Origin: Emiliania huxleyi CCMP1516
Taxonomy: Eukaryota > Haptophyta > Isochrysidales > Noelaerhabdaceae
NCBI RefSeq assembly: GCF_000372725.1
Contig: NW_005202428.1
Span: forward strand, 1,906,859 to 1,970,858
Length of the DNA stretch: 64,000 bases
Reading direction: 5' to 3'
Shown: one piece after another, positions 49,058 to 59,384 of the stretch
Position numbering within the stretch: position 1 is the first letter of the stretch
Layout: the number at the start of each line of letters is the position of its first letter
The notes under the pieces: model-generated
What the model saw: the letters and a program-made list of their open reading frames with translations, nothing else
Told to the model about the DNA's origin: nothing
The model's database searches: none
Program-made: the position numbers and the translations under genes

Positions 49058-50009
49058 TCACCATTGCTGCCGGTGCCGCTCGGCCTGCCCGCCCGACAGG
49101 CTGCGCAGCGACCGGCCGAGCCGTTGCAGCCGCTCCATCTCCGCCTTGACGACCGCTCTGCCAGCAGCGGTCTCGCAATCGTCGCGCATTTCGGTGAGCT
49201 GCAGCAGCTGGTCGGTCAGCCGCACTTCCACCTACGAGCAGGCAGCGTGCGTTCGCGACGCGGCCGCGGCGCTGCGCCCCGACGGGGGGAGGGTCGGCGG
49301 CGTGCGGCGCCTTTTGCGCCTCGTGCGAGAGGTGGCGGCCGCCGGACCGCCCCGCCTCGCGCAGCAGCGCCTCTGTGGCCGCCTCCGCCTCGGCGAGGCC
49401 CCGCCGGTGCGAGGCGAGGGCGGCGACGATGGGCGCATCGGGGTCGTCGGCGGGCGCGGTTGCGCCCGCGTCGCCCTCCTTCACCTCACGCAGCGCCGCG
49501 CGCATGGCTCCCGCCTCCGCCTCCGCCGCGGCGGCCTCGCTGCCGTGGTCAGCGTAGTAACCGAGGCCGCTGGCGCCCAGCTTGAACACCATCCCGCGGC
49601 GGGCGCCGGCAAAGGCGGAGGCTCGCTCAAACTCGCTCACACCCTCATCGTCAGCAGGGTGGGGAGGGCTGCGGCTGCGACTGAAGCTGCGGCTGCCACT
49701 GCGGCTGCGGCTGCCGCTGCGGCTGCCGCTGCGGCTGCGGCTGCCGCTGCGGCTGCCACTGCGGCTGCGGCTGCGGCTGCGGCTGCGGCTGCGGCTGCGG
49801 CTGCGGCTGCGGCTGCCGCTGCCGCTGCCGCTGCCGCGTGAGTTCCGAGGGCTGTCGCGCGTGTCACATGAACGGTCGGGATTCATGCCGACTGCGGCTG
49901 GACTGCTGTCGTCGGCGTTGGGCGAGTCGTCCAGCGCAGCCTTCCAGCGTCCCACCGACGAGGGGTCGTTTGCCACCTTGCGCTTTCGCCCGGCGAACAT
50001 CTGGGGCAC
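49058..50009 (-). CDS. RS-repeat protein, 287 aa
   Basis: Exons 49320-50009 and 49058-49231, with a GC donor, in phase. The N-terminal third has an uninterrupted Ser-Arg/Gly-Ser repeat of ~45 residues from a 6-bp GCGGCT-type repeat (49670-49845). A conserved-looking block follows, GARRGMVFKLGASGLGYYAD, then Ala/Glu helices and a coiled-coil end (LTDQLLQLTEMRDD, VVKAEMERLQRLGRSLRSL). RS domains mark pre-mRNA splicing factors, but there is no RRM, so a role in splicing is only suggested. Repeat R1 copy 2 stands in its promoter region. Confidence 0.6.
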
Positions 50010-50102
50010 CGCGGCAGGAAATGTGAAAACAAGAAACTCGTGAGCCCTCTCTCACATGGGTAGCATGTCTCTCTTCGTTCTCGCGCTCCTCGCTCGTAAC
50101 GC

Positions 50103-50470
50103 GAAGGCGGGCTCCGCACCCGTCGCCGAACCAGCGGAAAGCGCACGGGAGAGAGGACTGAGCGGGGTGGGGATGAGGGGTCCTGGCCGGGGGGGCCCGG
50201 TGCGGCGAGGTCGAGTGAGAATGTACGAGTCTGGTGTCTACTAGCTCCGAGTAGAGGGGGCGCCCCGCCGCTAGGGGACCCCGAAGCGCGGACTAACCCT
50301 CGGAGATCCGTGTTTACTTTACGGCCCTTTCCCTGCGAACGCGCACCCCCCCAGGGCTAGGGCTCTCTAGCCCGTAACCCGATATCGATCATCCGGCCCG
50401 CTGGGTGCGCTTCTTAGCTCCCCGGCCCTGGATGTGAGGTTAATGACTGCACTCCAAGTGCTCCAAGTGC
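50103..50470 (+). repeat. Dispersed repeat R1, copy 2
   Basis: Matches the reverse complement of 56908-57300 along nearly its whole length, including AGGCGGGCTCCGCACCCGTC, CTGAGCGGGGTGGGGATGAG and CTAGCTCCGAGTAGAGGGGG. Confidence 0.9.
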
Positions 50471-50895
50471 TCACGTGGCACTTGTGCCTCTAAGGACAGG
50501 GTGCCCCGCCACAACGACCCCTGGATTGCGACTCGCCGCTTTCCTCCAGCTGTGATTTGTGTGAGCTCTTGTCGGGCCCGGGGTTGTGCGTTTATCTTTA
50601 TGTGAGCTCTGTCTGTGCCTTGCTTGATCTGCTAACAACAAACCTACATACAACCTTCATCTTGATTCTTGTAGGAGCCCTTCGTTTTTCTTTTCGTGGG
50701 GTGCAAGGAGCGTGACCGTCAGGTGGACGGACCGCTCGAGGCACGACTCATAATGAACGATGGGCCTGCTCATCCCGGAGTGGTTCGATCCCACATAAAC
50801 CCGCGGACGGTGACGGGATGCTGGCTGGTGGTCTCAGGCCCAGTGAGGTAGTGCATCAGACTATCCCGGATCCTGCTGAACGAGTCGACTGAACG

Positions 50896-51112
50896 AGCTC
50901 CTCTTGTAGCTCGATCGGTCACACCGTCATCACCGCAGGCGCCGGCTGAGATGATGGAGGAGGGGGGACGACACTGCTTCAGCAGCGTGCACCTCGATCC
51001 TGTACCGTGTTTGTTATGACCCCCCCAAATGAACACATCAGTGAGGGAGGGCGAGACGATCGAGGGTCCCGTACCATGCGGAATCGACCCTATCCAGTGC
51101 TCAAGTGCTCAA
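50896..51112 (-). repeat. Dispersed repeat R2, copy 2
   Basis: Inverted partner of 5047-5260. A T-arm-like GTGGTTCGATCCCAC lies upstream at about 50779-50793; no full tRNA fold was found around it. Confidence 0.8.
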
Positions 51113-51460
51113 CACGGTCTCCGAGGGTTAGCCCCGCGTACCGGGTTTCCCCTTAACTGCAGGACGCCCCCTCTACTCGGAGCTAATGAACACCACACTG
51201 CACGCCCCACACCACCACCCTGCACGCACTCGCGCAGGCACTTGAGTACACCGCCTCGCGGCGGTCTCTTGGAGCACTTGGTTGGAGTGCAGTCATCAGC
51301 CTCACATCCAGGGCCGGGGAGCTGAGAAGCGCACCCAGCGTGCCGGATGATCGGGATCGGGTTGCGGGCAAGAGAGCCCTAGCCCCGGGGGTGCGCGTTC
51401 GCATGGCAAGGGCCTTAAAGTAAACACGGGTCTCCGAGGGTTAGTCCTAGGTTTCCCCTA
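51113..51460 (-). repeat. Dispersed repeat R1, copy 3 (rearranged)
   Basis: Two parts, 51113-51190 and ~51279-51460, each matching the same start region of R1, with a GC-rich spacer between. It runs into the promoter region of CDC27, whose ATG is at 51523. Confidence 0.8.
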
Positions 51461-51522
51461 CCCCGGTTGCAGCGGAGGTCGAACTCTCTTCGTCTCTTGC
51501 CGCTCAGCAGCTCGCTGCCGAC

Positions 51523-52285
51523 ATGAACGAGACGCTCTGGGCCTACTGCCAGAGCTCGCTGCAAAATCACCTGTACGAGAACGCCATCTTCCTCGCCGAG
51601 CGCCTGTGTGCCGAGACTCCCTCCGAGGCCTCGAGGCTGCTGCTCGCCAACTGCCACTATGCTTCGGGCGCGCCTGCGCGCGCATGCGCCATCCTCGGCA
51701 ACTGCTCGGCGCCGCAGAATCGCTACCTACTCGCCCTCTGCCACGTCAAGCTCGGGCGGCACTTGGAGGCGCAGCGTGCGCTACTTGGCTCCGCCTCGCC
51801 CAGCGCAGACCCAACGGGGACGGCGATTGTCCCGAACGGCGCCGCGGGTCTCTACCTGCTCGGCACCATCTGCCTCAAGGTGCAGCCGCAGCCGCCAGCG
51901 TCGCTGCCGCGCGACGATACCAACGAGCGCTCGCGTGCCGTCCTCTACTTCAAGCGTGCCCTCGAGCTCGACCCGTACCTGTGGAGCGCATACGAAGCGC
52001 TCGCAGCGCTAGGGAAGGAGTTCCCGCCGCCGCCGCTGCCGCTGCCGGCGGCGCCTCCGGGGTGGGAGCCGCCCCTCGCGATGGCGGGGTGCGGGGCGGC
52101 GGGCTCCACCCCCCTCCCCGGAGGAGGGACGACACCGGTGAGGCAGCCAGAGTGCGCAGCCATGCCGGGCCGCCTCTTCTCGCCGCCGGACGTCTTCTCG
52201 GCCCGCGCCGCACCCGACGCTTCCCCAGCCCCGCCCCTCAGCCCTTCCACCTGGCCCTCCCTCCCGGCCCTCCACGCACACACAC

Positions 52286-52365
<80 letters not shown>

Positions 52366-52384
52366 GCACGCACACACACACACA

Positions 52385-52416
<32 letters not shown>

Positions 52417-55400
52417 CCTCACTCACTCACTCATCCACACACGTCTCCCCCCTCCCCTCCTTTCCCCTCCCAGCCCCTCCTCCCCCCTCTCTCCCCCACC
52501 CTTCCCGCCTCGCCCCGCCCAGGCCCCCTCGATGGGCCCGCACCTCTCGATGGCCCCTCTCCCCCTAGATACGGAGCACACACACCCTCCACCATTACCC
52601 TCCTCCAGCCCCCTCCTCCACCAGCTCTCCGACCCGCACGACTAGCACACTCCCTCCCTCCGCGCCATGCACCGCCTGCAGCAACGCCGCCTCCTTGCAC
52701 CGGCGCCCAGTGCACGGCGCGGCACTGCCCTCCCACCCCGACTCGTGCGTGCGTCCGCAGGCCCCTCCCCCTTGCGCGAGGGGAGGCCACCCCGTCTCTG
52801 CGAGCGGCGCGACGCCCGCCGTCGCCGCGCTCGCAATCTCGACGCCGCAGCTCACGACGCCTTGCTCCGCCGTCCCTCCCTGCGCCCTCTCCCTCCCCGG
52901 CGGGGGCAGTGCCGCCGGCCAGCAGCTGCCCGCTTCGTCGCTGCCGTCGCCAAACGTCTCGTCGCGCCGCCGGCCGCAGCCGCGCGCGAGCGCCGCCGAC
53001 GCCGCAGCCACGCCCGCGGTGGCGACGCCGGACGACACGCCGGCCGGCCGCGCCGCCGCGTCGGGCGCACCCCCGCCGATAGGGCGGGGGAGGAGGGAGC
53101 GGCCGCCGCCGCAGAGCGCGCAGCTCTCGTCGGCGGCGCCGGTGCGGCGGTCGTCGCGACTCTCCGCGGGCAGCGCGGGCGGCGGCGCGCCGCTGTCTGC
53201 GCAAGGGCGCGAGGCGGAGTTGCCGCCGCCGCCGTCGCCCGGCCGGGGAGGGGCGGTGGGAGGAGGGGCGGGGGACGGGCGGGCTGCTGGCGTGCTCGGC
53301 GCGTGCTGCCTGGTCGGGCCGAGATTGCGCGAGATTGCGCGCGAGATCAGCGCCGAAGCCGGCCCGAGAGTAGGCGAGGCGGCGTCGGGGCCGGAGCGGG
53401 CGGTATCGCTGCTGCGCCACCTCGCGGACGCGTACCGCTCCCTCTCGCTCTTCCAGTGCCAGGAGGCGATTGATGCCTTCGAGCGGCTGCCGCAGGTGGG
53501 CCGGATGACACGTCCACGACACGCCCAGACACGCCCGCCACACGCGTCCCAACGCCGCGCCGTCTCTAGCCGAGAGCGTGCGCTTGCGCGTGGCTGTCCC
53601 GCGTGGCTTGTCATGCGCGGGGGCGGCGGCTGCCGCGGCGAGGCGGGCACGGAGCCGATGACGCGTGTGTGCCCCCGTTGCGTGCCTCAGGCGCACTTCA
53701 AGTCGGGGTGGGTACTCAGCCAGGTGGGGCGCGCGCACTACGAGATGGTCCGGTACTCGGATGCGCTGCGCGCTTTCAAGAAGGCGCACGATGTGGAGCC
53801 GCACCGGCTGGCGGGGATGGAGCTGCACTCCACCATCCTGTGGCACCTGAAGCGAGAGGTTTGCCGCTTGTATATATCTCGCCGGGGGGGGTGCTCACCC
53901 ATCAACGGGCTCTGACGGAGAGCGACGGCTCAATAGGTGGACCTCTGCCACCTCGCCAAGCGCGCCGTCGAGCCGGACCGCGCCTCGAGATTACCCGAGG
54001 TTACCCGAGATTACCCAGATTACCCGAGATTAGGCGCGCCGTCGAGCTGGACCGCGCTTCGCCCTACTCGTGCTGCGTCGTCGGGAACGCCTTCTCCCTC
54101 CAAAAGGAGAGAGAGAGAGCGCGCGCGCGCGCGCGAAAGACGGAGAGAGGGAGAGCGGAAGGGAGGAGAGCGGAAGGAGCGAGCGAGGGAGAGAGAGAGA
54201 GCGGGCCCCGCGCCACGAGGAGGCGGCGCGTGGCGCTGAGGGAGTTTGGGCGTGTGCCGTGCGTCGAGTCGGCGCTTCGCTTGCGCCCGCTGCGCCGCGA
54301 CGGCGCGCGACCCAGCCCCGGCCCGCCGCTGTCGCAGGAGCACGACACGGCGCTCAAGTTCTTTTGCCGCGCCATCCAGCTGGCGCCCGACTTTGCGTAC
54401 GCGCACACGCTGTGCGGGCACGAGCACGCCGCCAAGGACGACTTCGACAACGCGTCCAAGGCGTACGAGACGGCGCTGCTGCACGACCCGAGGCACTACA
54501 ACGCGTGGTACGGGCTGGGCAACATCTACTTTCGGCAGGAAAAGTGCGCGGGGGCGGGGGCGGGGGGGGGGCGGGGGGGGGGGGGGCACTCACGCGTGGA
54601 GAGTCAGTCAGCGTTACGCACGCCCTCGCACGGACGACGGGCCCGCACACACACTCGCGGAGCACGAGGAGGCACTGCACTCGGGGGGCGTGCGGCACTT
54701 CTCCGGGGCATGTCGCTGCAACCGTCCGCACCGACTGGGCAGGTACTCCGACGCCGAGGTGCACATGAAGCGCGCGCTGCGGATCAACTCGTGCTCCTCG
54801 CCGCTACACTGCTACCTCGGCATGGCGCTGCACAGGTCGCGGAAGAACCCTCAGGCGCTCGAGCAGCTGGGCGAGGCACGCCGCCCCTCCCCCCTCCCCC
54901 CCCACCCCCCACACCCCACACCCCCCATCCCCCACCACCACTCCTCCTCCTCCGCAAACCACCGCCCTCCGCCCCTCGAGGCCTTCTCCCTTGTGCTCCC
55001 GGCGCCTACTCCTCCTCGCCCGGCCGTCGCCGCACAGGCAATCAAGATCGACCCTCGCAACCCCCTCGCCCGCTTCGAGAAGGCGCGCCGCCCTGCCTGG
55101 GGTTGGGCCCGGAGCACCCGGCCTTAGGCCGCCGCTGCCTCGAGGGGCCGACGGCCTCCGCCCCCCCACCGCCCCCCAGGCGCAGGTGCTGCTCTCGATG
55201 GACAAGAGCGAGGCGGCGCTCGCCGAGCTGCAGCTGCTGGTCGAGGTCGCGCCAAAGGAGGGCATGGTCCACCTGACGATGGGCAAGCTGTACAAGAAGC
55301 TCGGCCGGCCGCAGGAGGCGGTGGTGCACCTCACGCGCGCGCTCGACCTCTCGCCAAAGGACTCGCAGCAGATCAAGGCCGCACTGCTCAACCTGCAGCG

Positions 55401-55434
55401 CGACCGCGACGACGACGAGGAGGAGGAGCTGTGA
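51523..55434 (+). CDS. CDC27: Anaphase-promoting complex subunit 3 (CDC27)
   Basis: Nine exons (51523-52137, 52761-53495, 53691-53858, 53937-53959, 54034-54106, 54338-54543, 54743-54875, 55038-55082, 55180-55434) give 750 residues in phase. The N-terminal TPR block begins MNETLWAYCQSSLQNHLYEN. A Pro/Ser-rich linker carries PVRRSSRLSAG, as in other CDC27 proteins. The C-terminal TPR superhelix shows YEMVRYSDALRAFKKAHDVE, VVGNAFSLQKEHDTALKFF, DPRHYNAWYGLGNIYFRQEK and GKLYKKLGRPQEAVVHLTRA. CDC27 is a scaffold TPR subunit of the APC/C ubiquitin ligase and binds the IR tails of activators. Donors are GT x4, GC x3 and GA x1. Confidence 0.96.
52275..52420 (+). repeat. (CA)n microsatellite in CDC27 intron 1
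   Basis: A long CA tract with CG-containing variants (GCAC units at its end), inside the 623-nt first intron. Confidence 0.95.
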
Positions 55435-55861
55435 GCACCCCGCACCCGCGGCTCGCTGCGTCGCTCGCACCGTAGCTATTTTTTGTGTGCCGTGCGCGTG
55501 CATGTATGTGTGTACGTGAGAGGCCCTGGGCCCTGCAGTGGAGACGGCGCAGCTGCTGCGGACGGTGCGGGTGGTCTAACGTGCGCCGCCGCCGACCGCG
55601 CACCAGAGCGTCTCCCCAGAGATTATTTTTATACAGGTTCTACAGCTCCGCTCAGAGCTCTCTCGCGTCTCGGGGTCGGTGTGGTCGTAACATGTCGTTT
55701 ACAGGGCGCAGAGACAGTCCAGGCGCGGTCAGTCCTGGAATACGGTATAAATCCGCCCCCGCGGGGCCGAGCCATACAAAGGTGTGCGTACGCACGTGGA
55801 AGCCCGAGGGCGGCTCCGAGTGGATTCAGCGGCCAGCACAACGGCGCCGGCGGCGGCTGGC

Positions 55862-56307
55862 TCAGCCAACGCGATCTCTTGGGATGAGCCGCAGGTCACC
55901 ACCGTACTTGAGAAAGACCTCGCCAGCGGTTTGCGCGGGGTTGATGCCCACGCCATCTGCGGACGAGGGAAAAGGCGGGTGAGTATGGTGAGCGCGTGAA
56001 CTTTGGAGAATGCAGCGCGGCGCCGTTGCTGATGACAGCGGAGGTGGCAGCATTCTGCTTGAACTCCTCGGCGGCGTATTTGATCAGCGCCGTGAACGGT
56101 GCGGTCTCGGGCACCTTAAAGCTGCGAAGTGGGCGGGCGCGAGCGTGAGCGCTATATGCCGGCGGGCGGGCGCGAGCGGAGCTGTGTGTCGGCGGGTGGC
56201 TGGGACGGCTCTCAGCATTGGCTCGAGCACGCTCACACTTTGAACGGCAACTTCGGGTCGCTCGTCAGCGTGATCTTGATCGTCACCTTCGCACAGTCGG
56301 CGGACAT
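55862..56307 (-). CDS. UFM1: Ubiquitin-fold modifier 1 (UFM1)
   Basis: Exons 56239-56307, 56024-56114 and 55862-55956 give 84 residues, in phase with GT and GC donors. The product reads [56 protein letters not shown] and [10 protein letters not shown], then stop. UFM1 is conjugated through its C-terminal Gly by UBA5, UFC1 and UFL1, mainly at the ER and on ribosomes. Animal and plant precursors carry a short extension after this Gly that UFSP proteases remove; here the stop follows directly, so the gene encodes the mature form. The start is the Met that matches the family N-terminus. Confidence 0.96.
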
Positions 56308-56337
56308 GCTGGCCGCTTCGACAACGACCCGAGAGAC

Positions 56338-56760
56338 GTGAGCCTTTGTCAGAGAACTAGAGAAAGAGAATTCACCGCGCCGGCACTGGGCACGGGACTG
56401 GCGCGCGAAAGAGAAACACGTGGCAAAATCTGTCTCACTCACACGCGATCAGGTAGATGGAGATCCGCGGGAAAGAGTGCTCTTCTTCTGTTTTGATCAG
56501 AGACTATGCAAACTTCACGATCACGTCATGACTGGTAACGGTAAAAGAAAGAAAGAAAACACACAACGCAAGGGGGCAAGGGATACTCAGGGGCAAAAAA
56601 ATCTTCCCCGGTTGAAAAATTCTTTTTACATGTACATGTACATTCTGGCTGAGGCACGTCCTGAGAGAGAGAGAGATTTTTGAACTGTGAGGGCGCTGTC
56701 AGAGAAAGAGAAACACCCCGCTACACCAAAAATCTGTCTCCTCACACGCGATCAAGAAAT
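56338..56760. repeat. Dispersed repeat R5 region
   Basis: Blocks AAAGAGAAACAC, AAAATCTGTCTC and CTCACACGCGATCA occur at about 56405-56450 and again at 56704-56757. The 56438-56540 part (TCTTCTTCTGTTTTGATCAG) recurs at 57650-57760. A GAAAGAAAGAAAACACACAA tail like that of the retroelement 3' ends lies near 56547. Confidence 0.7.
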
Positions 56761-56907
56761 CACGACTCTACAGTGATTTGGGCTCGGCAGCTTGTCAGCC
56801 CTCAGCCGAAGCTGGGGCCGGTCCCGTAGCTGAGAGAGCCCGCGGCCGCGCCGTTGAGTTCGACGCGGTCGGGCGCGGGGGCCTTGCGGAGAGGCCAGCG
56901 AGATGGC

Positions 56908-57300
56908 GATCTTGGAGCACTTGGAGTGCGGTCATCAGCATCACATCCAGGGCCGGGGAGCTAAGTAGCGCACCCAGCGGGCCGGATGATCGGGATCGGG
57001 TTACGGGCTAGAGAGCCCTAGCCCTGGGGGGTGCGCGTTCGCAGGGAGATGCAGGGAAAGGGCCGTAAAGTAAACACGGGTCTCCGAGGGTTAGTCCGCG
57101 CTTCGGGTTTCCCCTAGCGGCGGGGCGCCCCCTTTACTCGGAGCTAGTAGACACCAGACTCGTACACACCCGTACATTCTCACTCGACCTCGCCGCACCG
57201 GGCCCCCCCGGCCAGGACCCCTCATCCCCACCCCGCTCAGTCCTCTCTCACCCGTTCGCTTTCCGCTGGTTCGGCGACGGGTGCGGAGCCCGCCTTCCCC
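56908..57300 (-). repeat. Dispersed repeat R1, copy 4
   Basis: Inverted partner of 50103-50470, with one small duplication (GGGTGTGTACGAG). It is flanked on both sides by R5 blocks, so R1 may sit inside an R5-bounded unit. Confidence 0.9.
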
Positions 57301-57649
57301 TCTTTATGCTTCTTCGGCCGCGGCCCCACCGCCGTCTCGTCTTTTCTCTGCCTGATCCCGTTGACTCCGCCTTCGGCGATCCCGCGCCCGACAAAGGCGG
57401 CGGCATTGGGTCGTGTCGCCTCCCCTCCCCGGGGGACGGACCGGCTCTCCCTGGTCGACGAATCGCGCTCGCATCCGCGGTCTCTCTATCGTCCTCGGCT
57501 CGCCTCCCCCCTCCGCCGGCTCCGTATGGCCCCCCTCATCGTAAGTCACGTTGGTCCAGCTGCCGCCGCGACGGGTCTACCCCTGGCGGGCTCGTATGTC
57601 CCGACCCCACTCGCGATCGCTGTACTGGTTCTCAATACTCAGAAGTCTC

Positions 57650-57765
57650 TCTCGCGATCAGGTATCCGCGGGTGAGAGTGATCTTCTTCTGTTTTGATCA
57701 GAGACGTCTCTGCAAACCTCACGTCATCGTCATGACGGTTTATTTAAACGGCTGGTAACGGTCGC
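57650..57765. repeat. Dispersed repeat R5, second flank
   Basis: Matches 56438-56540: CGCGATCAGGTA, TCTTCTTCTGTTTTGATCAG and TGCAAAC.TCACG blocks, in direct orientation. Confidence 0.75.
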
Positions 57766-59384
57766 AACGTGGTTGGTCAATTGACACAGCGGCTAACTAA
57801 CGGACGGTCATGACAGCTGCTGCGAACGACAGCAGCAACGACAGCAACAACGACAGCTGGCGACAGCGACGACAGCTGGCGACAGCTGGTTGGTCACTGC
57901 TGGCGGATCAGGCTAACTCATTAGAGTCTAGAAGAATAGAGTCTAGAAGAATAGAAACGGCTTAGAATCCCGCCGTTGCAACTGCCATGTCACGGCCGGT
58001 CGGCTGCAGCTCTCGCCTCGCTGGCGGCGCGGTCTGGTGCCGCGGCGCCCAGCTCTCCTGTGGGCTCGCGGCGGCTCGCCGCCGCGGTGCCGAACAATGT
58101 GATCAGTCTGGATTCGTCCCGGCGTGCCGCCGGTGCCGCTTCCTCGCCAATTTTTGGCTCGACCAGTTTGTCGACAAAACTGTGCCAGAGCCCCTGCTGC
58201 TCGACTGAGCGGCGGAGCCGGCCCGTCGCGGCCGAGAGGCGGTGCGCCGACACCGGGGCTACGGCTCGGGACCGTTTCCAGGCTCTCTCGAGCAACCTCA
58301 AATTTTGATGATTTCATGACCGCCACTTTGCTGCACACTTTGACCTCAACCTCGCGGCCCGCTGCGCGGCTCTCCGAGCGCGAGAGGTGGCGTCTGCGAG
58401 GTGGCGGCGAGCGCAGGCGGCGGCGGCGCGGCGGCGCGGCGGCGGATCGCGGCGCAGACAACGGCAGGAATCTGCGGCAGGCTGCTGCCTGCTGCTACAG
58501 CAGCTGCTGCTGCTGCTGCTGCTCCGCCGCTGCCGATTGTGGACACGATTCCCCCGATCACACCGCCCGCCCGCTCCGCCCCGCCCGCCCGCCTCTCCCC
58601 GCTTGCCCGCCCGCCCGCCCGCCCGCCCGCCCGCCCGCCCGCCCGACCACCCATTCCCATCACCATCTCACATACCTTCATATAGGCGCTCGAGACCTCC
58701 TCTCGCTGCCTACTCGCTGCCTCGAGGGAGGAGGGGAAGACGTAGGGTTGAGCTGGACTCGCCTTTCCTGAGGCCCCTCCCCGAAAGGGCAAGTATTAGC
58801 CACACGAAATCCGAGACCCCTCCCCACCACCCCAATCCCCCCACCCCCTTGCTCCCCTCCCCCCCTCGGGAGGGCCGAACTGAGGCGCCCGAGGGGACCC
58901 CGCAATTCCCTTCCCCCCTCGGAGGGCCGGACTGAGGCGTCGAGGGCCCCACTCTTTCCTTCGCATAGCGGCCACTCTTCGGATCGCTGGTCGAGCGACC
59001 CGGGGGATGCCCCGCGCGCCTGACCCAGGCGCGGAAACGAATCTGCGAGGCGTGGCCGCTCATGCGGCCCGATGGGGAGGAGGGGAAGACGTAGGGCGTG
59101 CTTGCGCGCCTTTCCGAGGCCCCTCCAACCCACCCGCGCTAGGTCTCGGGTTTGACGCATGGGGTCACTCCCGCGAAACCCGTGAACTAGCCGGGGCAGT
59201 CGGAGAAGGGGCAACTCCGTGCACTGACGGTCGGCCGTCAGAAAACACGCCTCCGTGGCTCGGGTTACACCAATCCTCGCTACCCAACGCGGCCAAAGGA
59301 TATCCACCTCGAGAACCTGAGAAGAAATAGAAAGAAGGCCGCACATGGCTCATCTGGATCTGTGGCATTGGCATTCGGGCAGCG
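57766..59384. other. No supported gene
   Basis: Contains tandem CGACAGCTGG units (about 57850-57895), a TAGAGTCTAGAAGAA duplication near 57922, CTG triplets near 58500 and a (CCCG)n tract at 58590-58645. A ~50-bp direct repeat (GGAGGAGGGGAAGACGTAGG at about 58727 and 59077) is also present. Frames are low-complexity. Confidence 0.4.

Noticed and set aside
49637..49867. Poly-Ala and other frames over the GCGGCT repeat
   Set aside because: They are shadows of the RS-repeat exon, which alone is continuous with non-repetitive coding sequence.
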